The notes: a model not told the origin generated them from the sequence alone. A stretch of DNA of 52,660 nucleotides from an uncultured Muribaculum sp. (GCA_910578835.1 CAJTSK010000017.1:1-52660); one strand, 5' to 3'; counted from the first letter of the stretch, positions 6,907-17,326 are shown. Translations and numbers: made by a program.

Positions 6907-8890
6907 TGACATAATATGGCTGTAGATATTTCTGACCATAGTTGGCGATTCTAACACAGAATCCCGAACGTCCGTTATCAGGATTACGACCCGCAATATC
7001 AGCAGCATCAATCGCCTGCGTATCATAGACCTTATCTTCGGCTGAGGTTGTATTCACCCTGAACCTTGCGTTCAGCGTGACTCCCCCACCGCCATCAATA
7101 GCCGTATAATCTTCCCATTCGATACGCCATTTGTAGAATATCACTTCATCGGTCGTGGCACCGGTAAATCCTGATTTGCCGGTACCGACCGATAAAGACG
7201 TACCATTCATAGCATAGATATTCTGCTTGTCACTCTCAAATGTTATAATCAAAGGAAACTGTGACTGCGACAGCCCCGACGGGATAGTGAGGTCTATCGA
7301 GAAGTCACTTCCGATAGTCCCGGATGGGGAGGTAGATACCACATCGGTAAATTCCCACGGACGGCGAAGCATAAACGTGACAGTGCGTCCCAAGCCGGCA
7401 GAGCCTCCACTGTAGTAGACACGGATATTCTGCTCAAGGCGTCGGCTGTCAGCCGGCACCGCCTTTGTCGACACATTCAGATTATACCAGCCGTCGGCAC
7501 CCTGCGTTATCACGGCATTATCAATCACCTCTCCGCTAAGGTCAACGGCTTTGCCCTGAGAGGAAGTCACACCTGATACATTGTATTCCACCGACTCATC
7601 AGAGATGTCGTAAATCTTGAGTTTTGAAGGGTCAAATGCAGTGCCCTGCGGAGTGGTATAGCGGAATCTCAGAGAATAATCCGTTGTATGCTCGGTAAAT
7701 ATCACACGCGTGGAACTGACCTCGATTTTCTCGCCGTCATAACCGATTGAAAAGAGGTCGCGGGTGACCACTGAGGTTGACAAGTTGTTGTGGGCTGCGC
7801 CATTCATCGCATCAATCAGAGTAGGCGAGCCCTCACCCCCTACCTCGGTAATCACAACCGTATATTGGAAATTGCGGAGCAAGTCATAGAACCCGAACTT
7901 GCCATCCTTGTCACGTCCTATATCAATTTTGTAATAACAGCGTTTTCCCTTGTATTCACCCACGATAATCATATACGTTACCATCACTTCGCTACCTGCC
8001 GACATCAATCCGCTCTGTGAGCGTTCATATATGTAGCACGGCGTATCAGCCTCCCCTGCCGACAGTCGGCTTTCTGACTTCTGAAGCGCCAGCGCCACCT
8101 CATCAGCGTCGGTATGCGTCATCCCGTCGTCACTGCCCGACGGATTTACGCCATGATAACCCTGAGCGATGATTTCATCATAACCTATAAGTTCATTATC
8201 GGGATTCAGGAAGGAAGCAAAAATATGGTCCCGATAGATATAAGGAGCTACTGTGCCTTTACTTGGACGATTGACCACAGTATAGCCAAGCAGCCGGAAC
8301 ACATTTTCATCCGCAGAGCTTTTCACCGTCAGCTTCACGAAATTACGGATTAATTTGACATTAATCTCCATGTTATCGGCAATGCTTTCCAGCTTCTTTA
8401 TCCCCCAATATGCATCAGTGCCGTCCGAAACAACCAAAGAAGGCATCGTGGTAGTCTCGCTTGCCATTGCCGAAATATATTCACCGCCTGAAATGTCGTG
8501 AAGATCCTCGGCGGAGGTTATGACAAAATGCAGCACCCTCGGTAGTGACGAGCTATATATATTGCTCACCTTGAAAAATACACGTTTGCTTACAGGGTCA
8601 ATATCAACAATCGAGACATCCTCCGGCCCGATAAACTGAAGCATAACGCCGGAAGGGTCAAATACAAATAAATTGACCTTTAATACATTGAGCAGTTCAT
8701 CGACCGTCGGTTCATCGCCCATGGCGCGGGAAGTCGCGCCAAAATCCATCTCAGGAAAGGCAGCTCCGGTTACAATCTCTACAGGAGCTCCTTCGGGCAT
8801 ATCACCGGACACACCGGGCATATCCTGACCCGCGCAGGCGGTCAGGATAACCGACATTATCATTACGACTATCTTATCTAAAATCTTCAT
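6890..8890 (-). CDS. Fimbrial tip/accessory subunit lipoprotein (666 aa)
   Basis: A lipoprotein signal with LTAC (Cys19) is followed by a 35-residue pro-segment and an SRA motif (Arg55). The first 230 residues match the N-terminal domain pattern of Mfa/Fim fimbrillins (LLNVLKVNLFVFDPSGVMLQF, then VKLIRNFVKLTVKSS). The C-terminal half is beta-rich without recognised domains and ends QKYLQPYYVNVSRD. At 666 residues it is larger than stalk fimbrillins, which suggests a tip adhesin or ancillary subunit comparable in position to Mfa3-Mfa5. It overlaps the upstream gene by four bases (ATGA), so translation is coupled. Confidence 0.7.
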   Translation of the reverse strand: MKILDKIVVMIMSVILTACAGQDMPGVSGDMPEGAPVEIVTGAAFPEMDFGATSRAMGDEPTVDELLNVLKVNLFVFDPSGVMLQFIGPEDVSIVDIDPVSKRVFFKVSNIYSSSLPRVLHFVITSAEDLHDISGGEYISAMASETTTMPSLVVSDGTDAYWGIKKLESIADNMEINVKLIRNFVKLTVKSSADENVFRLLGYTVVNRPSKGTVAPYIYRDHIFASFLNPDNELIGYDEIIAQGYHGVNPSGSDDGMTHTDADEVALALQKSESRLSAGEADTPCYIYERSQSGLMSAGSEVMVTYMIIVGEYKGKRCYYKIDIGRDKDGKFGFYDLLRNFQYTVVITEVGGEGSPTLIDAMNGAAHNNLSTSVVTRDLFSIGYDGEKIEVSSTRVIFTEHTTDYSLRFRYTTPQGTAFDPSKLKIYDISDESVEYNVSGVTSSQGKAVDLSGEVIDNAVITQGADGWYNLNVSTKAVPADSRRLEQNIRVYYSGGSAGLGRTVTFMLRRPWEFTDVVSTSPSGTIGSDFSIDLTIPSGLSQSQFPLIITFESDKQNIYAMNGTSLSVGTGKSGFTGATTDEVIFYKWRIEWEDYTAIDGGGGVTLNARFRVNTTSAEDKVYDTQAIDAADIAGRNPDNGRSGFCVRIANYGQKYLQPYYVNVSRD

Positions 8891-11295
8891 CTTTTATTCC
8901 CACTGACAGAGCGGGGACGGTCGCCCCAGGTGAAACTTTTTTTACCGGTCAATGTATCCGTACCCCAGAACCATTCGTCGTAAACGCATCGCACCGCCCT
9001 TCGTTCGTCGGCAGATGTCTCCACTATCTCAACCCTGGGATTTTCGGCACTATTATATACGTCGATACCTCCTGATGCACACCAATAGCTTGCCTCCCCG
9101 CCTTCCGAACCAAACAGATAGGGTATATACTGTTTGTTGGATAAGCCGGAGATATATTCAATTTCAGCAGCAGTAGGAAGTCGCCAGCGACCCGCCTGCC
9201 TGCCGTTTTCCTGATAGGACGCACACCGGCGTTCGGCGCCTGTGCGTGATATCTGATAAGTCACTCCCCATTGCGAAGCCACCCGCAATTGCGGGGCTAT
9301 GAACCGCAGCCTATCGTCACTACGGTCGGCAGGATAGTAATACTGCAATTGCCGGTTGTTCACGGCTATGCTCCAGTCTGCCGGGGCGGTTGCCGATGTA
9401 CCGCTTTCATTGAGATTATCGACAGTCCTCATCCGGGGGTCGGCTATTATGTAATTGTCGCCGGCAGCAAATTTCGATATTGTAAGTATGTAATTATTCT
9501 TGTTTTTGACGTAGCTGGATTGACTATGGTATGACCCAAGCCAATAACGCCTCTTCTTATCGTTGGTCGGCCAGCTATCGCTTGTGGTGACATAGCCCTT
9601 ATAAGTGTATGTGGGATTCAACCACCCTGATTTAATTTCATAGGTTGTATTATTGTTGTTTATAAAGCGGGTAGAGCCGTCGGAAGTCAGCTGACTGTTA
9701 ATGTAGATTGCCGGAATTTGAGAGATGACCACCGTGGCGTGGGCCGACGGGTCGTTGGAAACCGCGCCGGTATGACGCAGTTTTATCTTGAAAGTGTAGG
9801 AGTTGATAGCAGTTTCACCGGTTATTGCCGGTCCGTCGGTCCATGCAATATGGAGAATGTCGCGTTTCAGATTCAACGTGGATTTTTCGGCATCAAGCCC
9901 GATTCCCGCGAAATCGGTCGTAGGAGAGTAATCAGAGCAACTGTCATATTGGTATCCAGAGTTCTTTGTCAGCGTTATGCTGCGTTGTGCATCATTCTTG
10001 TAATCGTACCACGACATTTCCACCGACTCAATTTCCACCGGATGAGAGGTGTTATATGGAATCGAAATAAACGTTTCATTCTCCATTTCGTAATAATACG
10101 CGTCAAGAACCGTTGAAAAATCATTGTTGTTAAGAAGCAGATACCTGATTTCCTTGATATCGGTAGGTAATGTCTGAATGTTCCATTGCATGTTATAGTT
10201 CCAGTCAAAGAGCATGTCTACCGGCTTTTGGACGGTAATGCCGCCGAGCCTGCCTATTGTGACACGCATGTCGTAGAGAGTGTTGCGTTCGATAACACTC
10301 TTGCCGGGCTGGACACTGAGCCTGTAATAAGTAACCACATTATGGATATTTCCGGTGCCGTCTTTATAGTACCAGGGTATTTCCAGGGTAAGGAAGCAGT
10401 TACCTTTGGGCAAGGAGGAATCCCATTTACCGGGATAGGAATAAAACGGAATATCCTGAGTATAGGAATATTTTAATTGAGATGCATCAAATGTAAAACC
10501 CGACCCCGCGCCTTTGGCTGAAGAAATCTCATTGGAGTAGAGACATTCTTCCGACACCGGAAGTGGCGGAGTATTGAGCTTTGACTGCTTCACTCCATTG
10601 GAAATCCACACATGCATATCTTCTGCTCGCGAATAATATGTAGTGGTGACCATCTGCACGCTGCCGTCAACCAGGTCGACAATCTTCTCCTCGACATCAA
10701 TGGATTGAGGTAAATCAACTGACAGGGTCAGTTTTGCGGCAGCTCGCTGAAGTGTAATGGTTCCGGTTACAATCCTGTTGGCTCTGTCAAGTGACAACCC
10801 GGCAAAACCATCCATGGCAAACTCAGGCTGAACTTCTGTCTTGCCAAAATCACTGCCTATAACGGTTGATTTTATACCGTTGACTGTTTCCGACACTATT
10901 CGGGACTTATCGACATTAGCGACGGCATAGACATAACACTCATCGGATTCAGGACCAAACAGTCTATAATCTTTCAGAGCATCATCGGGCAATGCGAGAA
11001 TTATGTCATCGGAATATTCAAATCTTCTGTCTACGGTGACAGCATAGACCGGCTTGCTTGTGTCATCATCGTGTCCGGTCTTCTGATAGAAATATAGGTG
11101 TAGCTGATTTACAGTATATTCATTCAAATCATCACTTCCGGCGCGCGAAGATGCCAAAGGCACACTTACATTGATATTGATGCAGCCAGCTCGTGACTGT
11201 ATCGGCTCACCAGCAAACTTATTGCCGCAAGCCTGCGACAGCAGACTCAACAGAGCGATATACAGGATGACGTTTATGTTGCGTAACACGTTCAT
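8887..11295 (-). CDS. Large fimbrial tip-like lipoprotein with C-terminal FSPA/DUF1566-type domain
   Basis: 802 residues. The signal ends in a lipobox (LLSQAC, Cys23) and two SRA motifs follow (Arg35 and Arg51). The N-terminal region is fimbrillin-like (NEYTVNQLHLYFYQ, then ITLQRAAAKLTLSVDLP). The C-terminal about 130 residues contain RWRLPTAAEIEYISGL, YWCASG and RAVRCVYDEWFWG, the pattern of the Fibrobacter succinogenes paralogous/DUF1566 domain, a C-type-lectin-like fold seen on surface adhesins. I infer that this is the adhesive tip. The start abuts the upstream gene's stop directly (11295/11296), consistent with strict co-expression. Confidence 0.7.
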   Translation of the reverse strand: MNVLRNINVILYIALLSLLSQACGNKFAGEPIQSRAGCININVSVPLASSRAGSDDLNEYTVNQLHLYFYQKTGHDDDTSKPVYAVTVDRRFEYSDDIILALPDDALKDYRLFGPESDECYVYAVANVDKSRIVSETVNGIKSTVIGSDFGKTEVQPEFAMDGFAGLSLDRANRIVTGTITLQRAAAKLTLSVDLPQSIDVEEKIVDLVDGSVQMVTTTYYSRAEDMHVWISNGVKQSKLNTPPLPVSEECLYSNEISSAKGAGSGFTFDASQLKYSYTQDIPFYSYPGKWDSSLPKGNCFLTLEIPWYYKDGTGNIHNVVTYYRLSVQPGKSVIERNTLYDMRVTIGRLGGITVQKPVDMLFDWNYNMQWNIQTLPTDIKEIRYLLLNNNDFSTVLDAYYYEMENETFISIPYNTSHPVEIESVEMSWYDYKNDAQRSITLTKNSGYQYDSCSDYSPTTDFAGIGLDAEKSTLNLKRDILHIAWTDGPAITGETAINSYTFKIKLRHTGAVSNDPSAHATVVISQIPAIYINSQLTSDGSTRFINNNNTTYEIKSGWLNPTYTYKGYVTTSDSWPTNDKKRRYWLGSYHSQSSYVKNKNNYILTISKFAAGDNYIIADPRMRTVDNLNESGTSATAPADWSIAVNNRQLQYYYPADRSDDRLRFIAPQLRVASQWGVTYQISRTGAERRCASYQENGRQAGRWRLPTAAEIEYISGLSNKQYIPYLFGSEGGEASYWCASGGIDVYNSAENPRVEIVETSADERRAVRCVYDEWFWGTDTLTGKKSFTWGDRPRSVSGNKR

Positions 11296-12852
11296 TTATA
11301 ACTTATTCTCGCGATATATTATAATCCTTGAACTCATTGTCGGAGTAAGAGGCGCATAAAGTACCGTGCCATCAAGAGTGCGCACCTCCACCACCAGTTC
11401 AGCCCAGTGGCGATAAAAGTCGGCCGCGCCTTTGCCTCTGATATGTATTGTTGCCGGCTCGCCCACAGTTCCTTCGGCAAAGACCGCCTGTGAACCGTCT
11501 GCGATATTTCCGTTTTCATCGACATCCACAAACTCAAAGGCATCCACACCATTCTCTCCCGGAATAAAATAGGCTCTCCACGTCGCACCTCTGGGCGACA
11601 GGATATGAAATCTCCCGGTAGCAAATGACATCGTACCGTTCAAGATTGAGAGTTGCTCTTCCTGTTGACCATTATACATCTCTGTCGTTACGGCAAAATC
11701 AGTAGCGTCATAATCCCATTTCAGGAAACCGTCAGGCTCCATGCTCACAATGTCGTCAAGTTCATATTCATCGGTCTGCGCAATCCAGTCACTGACCCTG
11801 ACATCAAGGTCAAGAATAGTATTGAACGCATGGATATCGAATCGGTAAATATGATTTCTCACAAGCTCGTCGCCGATTTCAGCCTCAAACGAGTCAAGTC
11901 CCGTCTCAAACTGTTGCGGCACACCACCCGGCGACAATATGGCAGTAACCCTGAACTTCATATCTTTTACTTTTGCCTCAGGGCAATAAAATCTGTATCT
12001 GCCGTCGGTCTCCCTCGCCGAGACAATAGATGTCACAGGGGAAGCGGGATAAATGTTTGCAAATTTCAATCCCGGCTGATAATCGTCAAACCGCGGACGT
12101 ATATAACCCTGATTGACCCATGATACCATCTCGACAGCCGTGACCTTAGGATATTTTTCCCCGTCGGGAAACACAATCGTGTTGACTATTTTATCGGCAA
12201 CCTCTATCTTGCACAGACTGCGTATCATATCTATCTGTCCGGCAAACGGGGCGTCGATACCTTGCATGAGCAGCTCTTTGGGTACCGAGAACCCTTTTAT
12301 ACCATACATCGGGATTCCGTTGTCTTCTGTCGGGAAATAGTCAGTAGCCATCACAAAAGAGTCAGCGATATCCGACACACGGGTATTTCCGGGCGAATAA
12401 GCGGAATATTTGCCGCCGATGCTTTCAAGATTTGCAAGAATCATGACAGTAAACGGCACAGTAGCCTTGTCATCAAACTTGTCGAAATAGTCATGGTTAA
12501 ACGCGACAGAAAGCGAGTAATAACCGTCATTGGTCACGTCGCTTCCGGTATAATCAAGATAGGATGGACGCACCGATTTCAGTAACAGACCGCTCTGATC
12601 GAAAAACAAAATACGCATATCATTCACATCAAGGATACGCTCGGCTATATTGGCGGCGTTTTCGTCCCACACACCGAGTGCACGTGAAGAGATTTGCGTT
12701 TCATCAGTGTATATGGTAAACTTGAACGATATTGCACTTGCGCCATTGCCGTTGCCCATCGCAGGGTCATCGACAGAGCTGCATGACACGGCAATGACTG
12801 AGCCAATCAGCCATAATAAGCAACAAGTCAATATGTCAAGGTGTTTTACCAT
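11296..12852 (-). CDS. Fimbrial accessory subunit lipoprotein (518 aa)
   Basis: Lipoprotein signal with AVSC (Cys24), a pro-segment and an SRA motif (Arg57). Fimbrillin N-terminal pattern: ILDVNDMRILFFDQSG, then IRSLCKIEVADKI and the FEAEIGDELVRNHIYRFDI strand that precedes the closing part of the first fold. A second beta-rich domain (about residues 370-518) starts after LDDIVSMEPDGFLKWDYD. By position, directly after the Mfa2-type anchor, it corresponds to Mfa3 in P. gingivalis, but sequence similarity alone does not fix the subunit type. The start overlaps the end of the anchor gene by seven bases. Confidence 0.7.
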   Translation of the reverse strand: MVKHLDILTCCLLWLIGSVIAVSCSSVDDPAMGNGNGASAISFKFTIYTDETQISSRALGVWDENAANIAERILDVNDMRILFFDQSGLLLKSVRPSYLDYTGSDVTNDGYYSLSVAFNHDYFDKFDDKATVPFTVMILANLESIGGKYSAYSPGNTRVSDIADSFVMATDYFPTEDNGIPMYGIKGFSVPKELLMQGIDAPFAGQIDMIRSLCKIEVADKIVNTIVFPDGEKYPKVTAVEMVSWVNQGYIRPRFDDYQPGLKFANIYPASPVTSIVSARETDGRYRFYCPEAKVKDMKFRVTAILSPGGVPQQFETGLDSFEAEIGDELVRNHIYRFDIHAFNTILDLDVRVSDWIAQTDEYELDDIVSMEPDGFLKWDYDATDFAVTTEMYNGQQEEQLSILNGTMSFATGRFHILSPRGATWRAYFIPGENGVDAFEFVDVDENGNIADGSQAVFAEGTVGEPATIHIRGKGAADFYRHWAELVVEVRTLDGTVLYAPLTPTMSSRIIIYRENKL

Positions 12853-13850
12853 TCCTGATATTGAACCGGAGGAGTCGCCCAGTTATTGATATAAATCATG
12901 GCCGCCTTGTCCCAGTTATTGTTTTTGTCAAGTAAAAATGTCACCACGTAGTCATCCTGTCGGTCAAGATACTCCTGATCTGACATATAAGAATGATACG
13001 CCCCTTTATACAGAAGGAGATTTCGTTCAAGAGGTATGGATATTATCCTTTCACCATCAGCCACGCGGTACACATCAAGCCGTGAGTCAGACTTTACAGT
13101 GAGTCTTCCTACCGACATTTCAGCACCGAGTGACGACTGTACAGCAGCAGGAGACACATTGGTCTCGGACAGAATAGAGGATACATGCCACGGCAGGTAT
13201 CGTACCTTTTTTCCTGCTTCAAGCGAATTGTCGTAATTTATCCCGGCGTTATCCGATGATATAGAGAATGTGAAATCTGATTCCTGCAACTCTGTTCCGT
13301 CAAGATTATGCAGCATCACGTAAATACGGTTGGTATCTTTGGTAAGAGACATTACCGCTGTCTGCACCTGATAACTGCCGATTGTGTTATTGTCTATGAA
13401 TGTCACACCCTCGACAAGTCCGTGATATAAATTGTTGAGCCGGTTGTCTGAAATGCCGTTTTCAGTATTCAGTATGACATTCTGATGTTCAAGAATATCC
13501 GCCGCAGGGTCGGCATAGCTGAAGGAGTTGCCTTCTGCCATGCCTGCCCAGCAGAGAATATTATAAGAGCCGGGGGCAATCGGCAACTTCACCCGATAGC
13601 CATCAATACCAAGTGCGTCACCTTCATCCGAGAATGAATATACCTCCCGGCCCGTGATGGAATCAAACACCTTTATGTCTACAGATTTGACCTGACTTGC
13701 AAACGCATCGGCAAATAGCATGTTGCGGTCGAAGATGAGTTTCAGCTCATATTCGTTAGGACATTCGGTAAAGTCGCTGGTAACGCAACCTGTCAAAACC
13801 GCTGTAGCAAGAAGTGAAATGCATATATTTCCAAGGTGTCGTATTTTCAT
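12846..13850 (-). CDS. FimB/Mfa2-family fimbrial anchor subunit
   Basis: 334 residues with a lipoprotein signal (LTGC, Cys22) and the family's typical N-terminus: CPNEYELKLIFDRNMLFADAFASQVKSVDIKVFD. Two transthyretin-like domains follow, and it ends INNWATPPVQYQEW. FimB/Mfa2 proteins sit in the outer membrane as lipid-anchored bases that limit fibre length. Unlike the other four subunits of this operon it has no SRA motif after the lipobox, which fits an anchor that keeps its lipid and is not proteolytically matured. It lies 29 bases after the stalk gene. Confidence 0.88.
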   Translation of the reverse strand: MKIRHLGNICISLLATAVLTGCVTSDFTECPNEYELKLIFDRNMLFADAFASQVKSVDIKVFDSITGREVYSFSDEGDALGIDGYRVKLPIAPGSYNILCWAGMAEGNSFSYADPAADILEHQNVILNTENGISDNRLNNLYHGLVEGVTFIDNNTIGSYQVQTAVMSLTKDTNRIYVMLHNLDGTELQESDFTFSISSDNAGINYDNSLEAGKKVRYLPWHVSSILSETNVSPAAVQSSLGAEMSVGRLTVKSDSRLDVYRVADGERIISIPLERNLLLYKGAYHSYMSDQEYLDRQDDYVVTFLLDKNNNWDKAAMIYINNWATPPVQYQEW

Positions 13851-13879
13851 ATCGATTTACACAAATGATTGAGGCGATA

Positions 13880-15760
13880 TTACCATTCCCACTTCTGAGT
13901 AGGGAGAGTTGCCCACTTCTGGATATTCACACGGAATCTTACTGCATAGCCGACTTTGTCGGTAGGCGGCAGCAGCGGATCGGTATTGTGGATAATTCCG
14001 GTGCCGAGACCTGCAATTTTGTCAATCTGGATTGTATAGACGTGATTGCGCACGATGCCGAAGTCACCGGTCTTCATCGCGGACCACTCCCATTCGTCCA
14101 TAGGCTTGCCAAAGTTTTTATTGCCTTCTCGATACCACCCCCAGTGCTGTATCGGCGCGCTAAAGAATGCCATGCCGTTGATATAGGCGTGGGCACCGCC
14201 AAGGTTCTGATACAGCAGATGGTTGACTTTGTGCACTGCTTCAGGAGTGTTGATTTCGGTGTATTCTCCTGACTCTGAGTCATAGAAATAGAAGCCGCCG
14301 TTGACTGTGTTGACCTGCAGGGTGACGAGGTCTCCACCCACTTTAAGCCCACGGCGTGCATCCTTCTTGGGATGGTCGACAATGAAAGTGCCCGTGTTGG
14401 AAATATCTTTTTTCCTGACAGGGACATATCCCGTACTGGTCTTCATCAAAACCACTGTCTGAGTTTCGAGCAGGCGGTCACTTATAGTCTCTACTCCGGG
14501 TATTTCACCGTCATTGGCAGCATAAATTTTAGGCAGACCATCTGTGTCTTTCTGATAGATGTAAAACGACAGTGCGTTTCCGTTAATTTTATACTGACCG
14601 ACAAGCACCACCGAGGGGATTGAGGTCAACGGCAGGTATTGTTCCGGCATGTCTTCACCGGTGAGTCGCGAGCCTTTCAATGTGCTCTCGATGACATATT
14701 GCGACTGACCGATAACGTTTTTGGCAGTCTGTACCGACTGATAGCTGACCGAATAAGGATATTTATCTGCATCAAGGATGTCATCGGCGACCAAAGGATA
14801 ATTGTTGTCGTAATAGCCCGGGGTACGCGCCCAGAAAGACCTGTAACAGTCGGGGCGGTTCCATCCCTCAAAAAGGATGTTGGTCATGGTCGAGAACGAC
14901 TCGTAACTGAGTCCCGTGCCGTTTGCCTCACGATAGGACTTGAGGAAAAAGAAGTTTTTTTCATAAGCGCTCATACCCCAGTTGAGAGGAGTAAATTCAA
15001 GACTTATACCATCGGCGGCAGTAAACGTTTCAACGGCATCGTCAGAGATACTGAAGCTTACTTTCGCGGCATAGCGCTCTACATAGATGTCTACCGTCAC
15101 GTCTTCGACGTTTTCCATGTTGTCAAGTTCTGTCTCTGTAAGAAGTTTGCTGGTGTCAAACGGGGTTGCCATAATCAACACGTTGTCCTCACCTGTAACC
15201 TCGTCAAGTCCGTAATACACGGAGTTGTTCATCGAAAAGTATTTATCACCTCCACCTTCCGGACTATAGAATGAGTTCAAAAGCTGTGCCTGTGCCTGCT
15301 CCATGCTCTTGTTTTCATAGAAATTGGCATTGACGGCATTGATTATACAGAGTATATAACGGGGCAGCTTCTCTCCCTGCACCAAGTCAATAGGCACATT
15401 GGTTTCATAAAAACCATGTACTGAAGAAACCGCGCCCGGAGTTGTCGGGTCAACAGCGGCGGTAAGACCCGATGATACATGGCTGTAATAGTTCTTATCC
15501 GCATCATATAGATAGAAGTCAACAGTGCGGATTTTGTTTTCAGCTTCCGTGCCGTTAGCATAGTCCGATTCTTTGTCTCCGACAGCACGTGAGCCAAAGC
15601 CATTGCCGTCGGCATTCACGAGATTCACCTTGAGATAACGCACTTCGGTTTTCCCGGCTACGATATCGTCTCTGTCTGCAGCAACGGGACCGTCGGCGGA
15701 ACACGCTCCGAGGGTTACTATCAGTAACCCTGCCAGCAGCATTTTAAGGGATTTTTCCAT
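13880..15760 (-). CDS. Mfa1-family fimbrillin, probable major (stalk) subunit
   Basis: 626 residues from ATG 15760. An upstream in-frame extension to 15871 overlaps the preceding gene and lacks a signal. The lipobox is VTLGAC (Cys20) and a pro-segment is followed by GFGSRAVGD (Arg58). Known features of Mfa1-type fimbrillins are visible: KIRTVDFYLYDADKNYY in the first domain and the C-terminal RVNIQKWATLPTQKWEW strand, whose pattern recurs in the Mfa2-type protein. In this family the precursor is lipidated, exported, cleaved after the Arg, and polymerises by strand exchange using the freed groove and C-terminal strand. It is the second gene of the operon. Confidence 0.85.
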   Translation of the reverse strand: MEKSLKMLLAGLLIVTLGACSADGPVAADRDDIVAGKTEVRYLKVNLVNADGNGFGSRAVGDKESDYANGTEAENKIRTVDFYLYDADKNYYSHVSSGLTAAVDPTTPGAVSSVHGFYETNVPIDLVQGEKLPRYILCIINAVNANFYENKSMEQAQAQLLNSFYSPEGGGDKYFSMNNSVYYGLDEVTGEDNVLIMATPFDTSKLLTETELDNMENVEDVTVDIYVERYAAKVSFSISDDAVETFTAADGISLEFTPLNWGMSAYEKNFFFLKSYREANGTGLSYESFSTMTNILFEGWNRPDCYRSFWARTPGYYDNNYPLVADDILDADKYPYSVSYQSVQTAKNVIGQSQYVIESTLKGSRLTGEDMPEQYLPLTSIPSVVLVGQYKINGNALSFYIYQKDTDGLPKIYAANDGEIPGVETISDRLLETQTVVLMKTSTGYVPVRKKDISNTGTFIVDHPKKDARRGLKVGGDLVTLQVNTVNGGFYFYDSESGEYTEINTPEAVHKVNHLLYQNLGGAHAYINGMAFFSAPIQHWGWYREGNKNFGKPMDEWEWSAMKTGDFGIVRNHVYTIQIDKIAGLGTGIIHNTDPLLPPTDKVGYAVRFRVNIQKWATLPTQKWEW

Positions 15761-15789
15761 TGTTTTGTGATTATTATTAATACTGATTT

Positions 15790-17214
15790 TTATTTTTTTG
15801 TTTTGATTTTCAATTCGTCCAGCGCTTGCACGGATTCCAGGACGCCTCTTGACATAGCCCTTATAAACCATGCCTCAGCTTCATCATATCGTTGCTGCAG
15901 GGCTGCCACCACTCCTCTTGCATAATCGGCTTCGGGCGATGGCGGAATATTAACTAACAGCGTTGCCGCTTCTTCAATATTGCCGGCCATGATGCAACGG
16001 TTCACTTCCTCAAGTGTCTGCAGCTCAACTTCCTCATACTGATGTTGATATTCTATCCGATACTCGGTGCGTCGTAGCGACGGCATAACCTCCTTGCATA
16101 TCCATGCCCATGATGCCTTGTGTCTTTTCAACAATGCTTCTTTTGCATCGGGAGACATTTGATTGTCAATTATTTCAAGCAACACATTCTTGTCGGAAAG
16201 GTCAGAAGCTTGAATCGCGCTGCGCAGACCACTCCAGTCTTCGGCTACATGCCTTACATTTATGATGCTGTCGGCAAGCCGGGCTTCGGCCATGAGAAAT
16301 GACTTCATGGAGGCAGTTCTCTCATATGCAAGCCGGTCGTTGTTTCGATATGACCCTTCAGGGGAAGCATAGCCGATAAGTTCAATCCGGTGTATATCCA
16401 TTCCGAGATTATCACATATCGAGTCAAGCTTGCCGGTGATAGCTCTCAGTTCGGCTCTGTTGCCGGCAAACGTAGAGTCTATCTCCGTATGATTAACCAT
16501 AAACTGCACGCGTGCGATTCCGGCAAGATTTTCTGTCAGTATCTTGCTGTGAGGGACATCCATAAGCGGGAAGTCAAACTTAGGCAAGGTGTCGACAACC
16601 GCCACTTCCACCGTTTCGACAAGCGGCTCAGCCGGGATTATGACGGGAGCCGTCTCTTTCTTTGACCCGCCAAAGTAATACACCAGGCTGACAGCCGCCT
16701 TGGTAGGACCTACATAATTCTTGTCTCGGGAGGCTATCTTTCTGCCACATTCCGCACACGGAAACTTATCATAGCTGTAGCGCGCATAGCCGACGGCAAT
16801 CTCCGTCTCAAGACCCCAATGACCGCCAAAACGAAATGAGTAGCCATAGCCGACACCTACTCCTGCCGCCACGCCCTGACGTCGGTAACGGTTAAGCGTG
16901 GTGTTGAATTGTCCGCCAAATATGTGACCTGCAAAAAACGACCCTCTCATAGTCTCTTTTTTTAGCCAGTATCTCAATTCGGGTTGTACCATCCAATGTT
17001 TCCATTGCCTGCCATGAGATAATTTCCAGCCATTATAATTACCTGAAAGCTCAATTGACCAATTGGGCGCCACGGTCAATTCAGCACCCAAATTGGCATT
17101 GAGCAACGCATCATAGAGAAGGTTGGTCTTCACGGCAACCCGTTCTTCAGCCATGATGTCGATGCTGAGAAATACATTTATTGCAAGTATTACGATAATT
17201 AGGTTTTGTTTCAT
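15790..17214 (-). CDS. DUF3575 / OmpA-like outer-membrane protein, first gene of the fimbrial operon
   Basis: 474 residues from ATG 17214, chosen because MKQNLIIVILAINVFLSIDIMA forms a good signal peptide; six more codons upstream are possible. The first 180 residues match DUF3575 (VAVKTNLLYDALLNANLGAE, GYGYSFRFGGHWGLETEIAVGYARY), probably a beta-barrel. Residues about 240-370 contain an OmpA-like segment with IELIGYASPEGSY and a conserved Asn/Asp/Arg row, suggesting peptidoglycan contact. The C-terminus carries TPR-like helices (AEAWFIRAMSRG). Proteins of this kind commonly head Mfa/Fim clusters and may help assembly or anchoring. The gene ends 29 bases before the stalk gene. Confidence 0.8.
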   Translation of the reverse strand: MKQNLIIVILAINVFLSIDIMAEERVAVKTNLLYDALLNANLGAELTVAPNWSIELSGNYNGWKLSHGRQWKHWMVQPELRYWLKKETMRGSFFAGHIFGGQFNTTLNRYRRQGVAAGVGVGYGYSFRFGGHWGLETEIAVGYARYSYDKFPCAECGRKIASRDKNYVGPTKAAVSLVYYFGGSKKETAPVIIPAEPLVETVEVAVVDTLPKFDFPLMDVPHSKILTENLAGIARVQFMVNHTEIDSTFAGNRAELRAITGKLDSICDNLGMDIHRIELIGYASPEGSYRNNDRLAYERTASMKSFLMAEARLADSIINVRHVAEDWSGLRSAIQASDLSDKNVLLEIIDNQMSPDAKEALLKRHKASWAWICKEVMPSLRRTEYRIEYQHQYEEVELQTLEEVNRCIMAGNIEEAATLLVNIPPSPEADYARGVVAALQQRYDEAEAWFIRAMSRGVLESVQALDELKIKTKK

Positions 17215-17326
17215 CTTATTTATAAAAATCACTAACTCTTGTCAAGAAAAAAAATGATGTAGCTTATAGTTTTATTTTAATATGGCTTATATAAATCTGC
17301 CCGAATTAAGCGACACAAATGATACG

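Noticed and set aside
14639..15274. 211-residue plus-strand open frame inside the stalk fimbrillin gene
   Set aside because: Antisense shadow of the clearly coding minus-strand gene; no start signal or homology.
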